A DNA stretch of 64,000 nt. Source: Serratia proteamaculans_D (GTDB lineage: Bacteria > Pseudomonadota > Gammaproteobacteria > Enterobacterales > Enterobacteriaceae). Made by a program: the position numbers and the translations under genes. How positions within the stretch are numbered: position 1 is the stretch's first letter; each line of letters opens with the position of its first letter. The notes under the pieces are model-generated. The model did no database searches. It was not told the DNA's origin and saw only the letters and a program-made list of their open reading frames with translations. This document shows, in pieces, positions 60,657 to 64,000 of this stretch. The DNA is taken from the NCBI RefSeq assembly GCF_049959315.1, contig NZ_CP188201.1; one strand, 5' to 3'.

Positions 60657-61619
60657 ATGGCGAAGTATCAGAATCTTCTGGTGGCTATTGACCCCAACCA
60701 GGATGACCAGCCGGCGCTGCGCCGGGCGGTGTACCTGATTAAACGAAATGGCGGGCGCATTAAGGCCTTCCTGCCTATTTACGACTTCTCTTACGAGATG
60801 ACGACCTTGCTTTCCCCGGACGAAAGGACGGCGATGCGACAAGGTGTTATCAGCCAACGTGCCGCATGGATCAACGAGCAATGCCGTTTTTACCTCGACG
60901 AAGGCGTTCCTATTGAAATCAAAGTGGTCTGGCATAACCGCCCTTATGAAGCGATTATTCAGGAAGTGATCGCCGGCAAGCACGATTTGCTGTTAAAAAT
61001 GGCGCATCAACACGACCGGCTGGAATCCGTTATTTTCACCCCAACCGACTGGCATCTGTTACGAAAATGCCCTTGCCCGGTGTGGATGGTCAAAGACCAA
61101 CCCTGGCAGGAAGGCAGCAAAGCGGTGGTGGCGGTCAATCTGGCCAGTGAAGAACCCTACCATGATCCATTGAACATCAAGCTGGTACAGGAAACCGTTG
61201 AACTGGCGCAAAACGTCAACCAAACCGAAGTTCACCTGGTTGGTGCCTACCCCGTTACCCCCATCAATATTGCTATCGAACTGCCAGACTTTGACCCCAG
61301 CGTCTACAACGACGCCATTCGCGGGCAGCACCTGATCGCCATGAAGGCGTTAAGGCAGAAATTCTGCATTAAAGAAGAATTTACCCACGTTGAAAAAGGC
61401 CTGCCGGAAGAGGTGATCCCCGATTTGGCCGAGCACCTGCAGGCGGGTGTGGTGGTATTGGGTACGCTCGGTCGTACCGGCATTTCGGCGGCGTTTATCG
61501 GTAACACGGCAGAACATGTGATCGACCATCTGAAATGTGACCTGCTGGTGATTAAGCCGGAAAACTTCAATTGCCCGATCGAAGCCGACGAAGACGATGA
61601 GCATGACGACGAAGATTGA
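60657..61619 (+). CDS. uspE: Universal stress protein UspE
   Basis: The 320-residue protein is a tandem of two Usp domains (start AKYQNLLVAIDPNQDDQPALRRAVYLI; second-domain nucleotide-type loop GTLGRTGISAAFIGNTAEHVIDHLKCDLLVIKP). It is the UspE of enterobacteria, involved in stress resistance, motility and aggregation. The C-terminal tail is unusually acidic (EADEDDEHDDED). AAGGAGG precedes the ATG. The position between fnr and pntB is as in relatives. Confidence 0.95.
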   Translation: MAKYQNLLVAIDPNQDDQPALRRAVYLIKRNGGRIKAFLPIYDFSYEMTTLLSPDERTAMRQGVISQRAAWINEQCRFYLDEGVPIEIKVVWHNRPYEAIIQEVIAGKHDLLLKMAHQHDRLESVIFTPTDWHLLRKCPCPVWMVKDQPWQEGSKAVVAVNLASEEPYHDPLNIKLVQETVELAQNVNQTEVHLVGAYPVTPINIAIELPDFDPSVYNDAIRGQHLIAMKALRQKFCIKEEFTHVEKGLPEEVIPDLAEHLQAGVVVLGTLGRTGISAAFIGNTAEHVIDHLKCDLLVIKPENFNCPIEADEDDEHDDED

Positions 61620-61633
61620 TGTTTGACGCATAA

Positions 61634-61660
61634 AAAAACGGGCCGAAAAGGCCCGTTTTT
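61634..61660. terminator. Bidirectional terminator between uspE and pntB
   Basis: AAAAACGGGCC and GGCCCGTTTTT pair around GAAAA, giving a T run on each strand. It lies between convergent stops. Confidence 0.9.
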
Positions 61661-61671
61661 ATTTGTTTGCG

Positions 61672-63066
61672 TTACGCCTGCAGCGCACGCAATATCGCTT
61701 CAACACTCTCTTTGGCATCGCCAAACAGCATCTGGGTGTTCTCTTTAAAGAACAGCGGGTTCTGCACGCCGGCATAGCCGGTGTTCATTGAGCGCTTAAA
61801 GGCAATCACGTTCTGCGCTTTCCACACTTCCAGCACTGGCATACCGGCGATTGGGCTACGCGGATCCTCCAGTGCGGCCGGGTTCACCGTATCGTTGGCG
61901 CCGATCACCAGCACGGTGTCGGTATCCGCAAAATCGTCATTGATTTCGTCCATCTCCAGCACCACGTCATATGGCACCTTGGCTTCGGCAAGCAACACGT
62001 TCATGTGGCCCGGTAAACGCCCGGCAACCGGATGAATGCCGAAACGCACCTTGATGCCGCGTGCCCGCAGTTTCTCGGTGATTTCCGCCACCGGATACTG
62101 CGCCTGCGCTACCGCCATGCCATAGCCTGGGGTGATGATCACCGAAGTGGAGTTCTTCAACTGCTCGGCAACTTCTTCCGCGGTGGTTTCGCGATACTCG
62201 CCCATTTCTTCCGCATTACCGGTCGAAGAGCCATCGGTACCAAAGCCGCCGGCGATCACGCTGATAAACGAACGGTTCATCGCCTTACACATGATGTAAG
62301 ACAGAATGGCCCCCGAAGAGCCCACCAACGCACCGGTCACGATCAGCAGATCGTTGCTCAACATAAAGCCCGCTGCCGCTGCCGCCCAACCCGAATAGGA
62401 GTTGAGCATCGACACCACTACCGGCATGTCGGCACCGCCGATGGAAGCCACCAGATGCCAACCAAACGCCAGTGCGATAACGGTCATCAACACCAGCGCC
62501 ACTGCCTGCCAACCCACGCTGTCGGCGCGAACAAACACCACCAGCAGCAGGAAGGAAACCACCAGTGCCGCCAGGTTCATTTTGTGCCGATTTGGCAGTG
62601 CCAGCGGTTTGGAAGAGATGATGCCACGCAGCTTGCCGAACGCGACAATCGAACCGGTGAAGGTGACCGCACCGATAAAGATGCCGAGGAACACTTCGGT
62701 CAGATGGATATTCTCCATCACCGGCTCCATTGGCGCACCGTGATCCAGGTAGCTGTTTAACCCCACCAGAACCGCCGCCAGACCAACAAAGCTATGCAGC
62801 ACCGCCACCAGCTCTGGCATTTCGGTCATTTCGACCTTTTTCGCCAGATAAACCCCGATGGAACCCCCGATAATCATCGCGATGATGATCCAGCCCACGT
62901 TGCCGGAATCCGGCCCGAGGATGGTGGCGATCAGCGCAATCGCCATCCCGGCAACGCCAAACAGGTTGCCCCGTTTGGACGTTTCATGGCGCGACAGGCC
63001 GGCCAGACTACAGATAAACAGGATAGCGGCAACAATGTATGCAGCTGTAACTAATCCTCCAGACAT
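61672..63066 (-). CDS. pntB: NAD(P) transhydrogenase subunit beta PntB
   Basis: The 464-residue protein is the beta subunit of the proton-translocating transhydrogenase. About nine helices span residues 1-260, with the N-terminal part GGLVTAAYIVAAILFICSLAGLS, and the NADP(H)-binding domain III follows with PGYGMAVAQAQYPVAEI, GIHPVAGRLPGHMNVLLAEA and NDTVNPAA. It transfers hydride between NADH and NADP+ using the proton gradient. It is ten bases after pntA. Confidence 0.95.
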   Translation of the reverse strand: MSGGLVTAAYIVAAILFICSLAGLSRHETSKRGNLFGVAGMAIALIATILGPDSGNVGWIIIAMIIGGSIGVYLAKKVEMTEMPELVAVLHSFVGLAAVLVGLNSYLDHGAPMEPVMENIHLTEVFLGIFIGAVTFTGSIVAFGKLRGIISSKPLALPNRHKMNLAALVVSFLLLVVFVRADSVGWQAVALVLMTVIALAFGWHLVASIGGADMPVVVSMLNSYSGWAAAAAGFMLSNDLLIVTGALVGSSGAILSYIMCKAMNRSFISVIAGGFGTDGSSTGNAEEMGEYRETTAEEVAEQLKNSTSVIITPGYGMAVAQAQYPVAEITEKLRARGIKVRFGIHPVAGRLPGHMNVLLAEAKVPYDVVLEMDEINDDFADTDTVLVIGANDTVNPAALEDPRSPIAGMPVLEVWKAQNVIAFKRSMNTGYAGVQNPLFFKENTQMLFGDAKESVEAILRALQA

Positions 63067-63076
63067 ATGCTACCCC

Positions 63077-64000
63077 TTAGTTCTTGCGGAACATCTTCAG
63101 CATGCGCTGAGTGACGGTGAATCCACCAAAAATGTTGATGCTGGCGATCAGCACGGCGATAAAGGAGAGGAAACTCACCCAGCCGCCATGGCCAATCTGC
63201 AATAACGCACCGACCACGATAATCCCTGAGATCGCATTGGTGACCGACATCAACGGGGTGTGCAATGCATGGCTGACGTTCCATACCACGTAGTAACCCA
63301 CCACGCAGGCCAGCGCAAACACGGTAAAGTGAGACAGGAACTCTTTCGGTGCGGCGTTGGCCAACCAGCCAAACAGGATAATGGCCAGCGCCATCAGGCC
63401 ATATTTCAGCCAGGGTGAAACCGGTTTTGCTGCCGGTTTGGCAACCGGTGCTGCGGCCTGTGCCTGTTTAGGCTGGGCAGAAACCTGGATTGGCGGTGCC
63501 GGCCAGGTGACTTCGCCACTGCGCACCACGGTAACGCCGCGGATGACGGTGTCTTCAAAATCAACGTCAATTTCGCCGTTTTTCTCTTTCGACAGCAGCT
63601 TCAGCAGGTTAACCAGGTTGGTACCGTAAAGCTGTGAGGATTGAGTTGGCAGGCGGCTTGGCAAATCGGTATAGCCAATGATTTTCACGCCGTTGTCGGT
63701 CACGGTCACGCGGTCGGCCACGGTCAGTTCACAGTTGCCGCCGTTTTGCGCCGCCAGATCGACGATCACGCTACCCGGTTTCATCGAGGCCACCATCTCT
63801 TTGGTGATAAGCTTCGGTGCCGGCTTACCCGGGATAAGCGCCGTGGTGACAATAATGTCGACCTCTGCCGCCTGGGCGGCGAACAGCGCCATCTCGGCCT
63901 TGATAAAGGCTTCGGACATCACTTTGGCATAGCCATCGCCGCTGCCCGCTTCTTCCTCAAAATCCAGCTCGAGGAATTCCGCGCCCATGCTCTGTACTTG
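63077..64000 (-). CDS. pntA: NAD(P) transhydrogenase subunit alpha PntA (partial, C-terminal part)
   Basis: The reading frame enters from the right edge (QVQSMGAEFLELDF at the cut) and runs 307 codons to the stop at 63077. It covers the end of domain I (TTALIPGKPAPKLITKEMVASMKPGSVIVDLAAQNGGNCE and the VTDNGVKIIGYTDLPSRLP motif) and the four C-terminal helices of domain II. The start and the first roughly 200 residues lie outside the window. It is followed after ten bases by pntB, so the two form one operon. Confidence 0.95.
   Translation of the reverse strand, partial: QVQSMGAEFLELDFEEEAGSGDGYAKVMSEAFIKAEMALFAAQAAEVDIIVTTALIPGKPAPKLITKEMVASMKPGSVIVDLAAQNGGNCELTVADRVTVTDNGVKIIGYTDLPSRLPTQSSQLYGTNLVNLLKLLSKEKNGEIDVDFEDTVIRGVTVVRSGEVTWPAPPIQVSAQPKQAQAAAPVAKPAAKPVSPWLKYGLMALAIILFGWLANAAPKEFLSHFTVFALACVVGYYVVWNVSHALHTPLMSVTNAISGIIVVGALLQIGHGGWVSFLSFIAVLIASINIFGGFTVTQRMLKMFRKN

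Noticed and set aside
62032..62760. 242-codon plus-strand frame opposite pntB
   Set aside because: Low-complexity His/Arg/Gln composition and no recognisable domain; pntB on the other strand is certain.
1..64000. CRISPR arrays, tRNA or rRNA genes, insertion sequences, prophage genes
   Set aside because: No regularly spaced identical repeats, cloverleaf-like genes, transposase or phage structural frames were recognised on either strand.

Overview
The window reads as chromosomal DNA of a Serratia species (Enterobacterales, Yersiniaceae), most like the S. proteamaculans/liquefaciens/marcescens group. The evidence is the complete sfuABC ferric-iron operon (first described in Serratia), a 573-residue fused OlsF-type ornithine-lipid acyltransferase, an Rhs/EagR type VI effector module, and the enterobacterial block ogt-fnr-uspE-pntBA. 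No tRNA, rRNA, insertion sequence, prophage or CRISPR array was seen. Both ends cut a gene: a cation diffusion facilitator at the left and pntA at the right.

Layout. 1-2.2 kb is a magnesium block on the minus strand: an M-box (ykoK) riboswitch, mgtE, a possible 18-codon leader ORF, a 30-residue MgtS homologue, a 59-residue two-helix protein and the start of a CDF transporter. 2.2-7.9 kb holds an OppA-type binding protein and, divergently, sfuABC with a promoter/Fur-box region. 8-10.2 kb is a stand-alone second EF-G. 10.2-13.8 kb has a DMT exporter, an AraC regulator and an aldehyde dehydrogenase. 13.8-17.8 kb is an isomerase/hydrolase/esterase operon facing a TetR regulator across a clear palindrome, then a cupin and, to 19.7 kb, a Kup potassium transporter. 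19.8-27.4 kb is a LysR gene divergent from a Liv-type ABC transporter whose last two genes look like AtcB and AtcC, which would turn 2-aminothiazoline-4-carboxylate into L-cysteine. 27.4-28.3 kb is an ArsR/SRPBCC pair with strong palindromes and a possible leaderless start. 28.3-33.1 kb holds ZntB/CorA, a Pit phosphate transporter paired with PPK2, and PbpG. 33.2-37.4 kb has a luciferase-like monooxygenase and a MocR (PtsJ-like) regulator divergent from a small protein, a glutamine amidotransferase and a pyridoxal kinase. 37.5-42.6 kb is the EagR-Rhs(WHH nuclease)-immunity module. 42.8-46.3 kb has YcgR, an N-formylglutamate amidohydrolase and OlsF behind a Pho-box-like repeat. 46.3-58.2 kb is a sugar locus: a DUF4091 protein divergent from an ABC importer, a Gfo/Idh/MocA protein, a ROK kinase, a DeoR regulator, an AgaS-like SIS protein and a GatY/KbaY-like aldolase. 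58.4 kb to the end has a very short fimbrial-type protein, ogt, fnr, uspE, pntB and partial pntA.

How it works together. Many blocks are self-contained uptake-plus-metabolism modules with their own regulator: Mg2+ (riboswitch), Fe3+ (Fur), ATC to cysteine (LysR), vitamin B6 (MocR) and a predicted amino-sugar glycan (DeoR). Phosphate is a second theme: Pho-box-like repeats precede olsF (very clean) and, less clearly, pit-ppk2. All functions are assigned by reading motifs and context; no database search was run.
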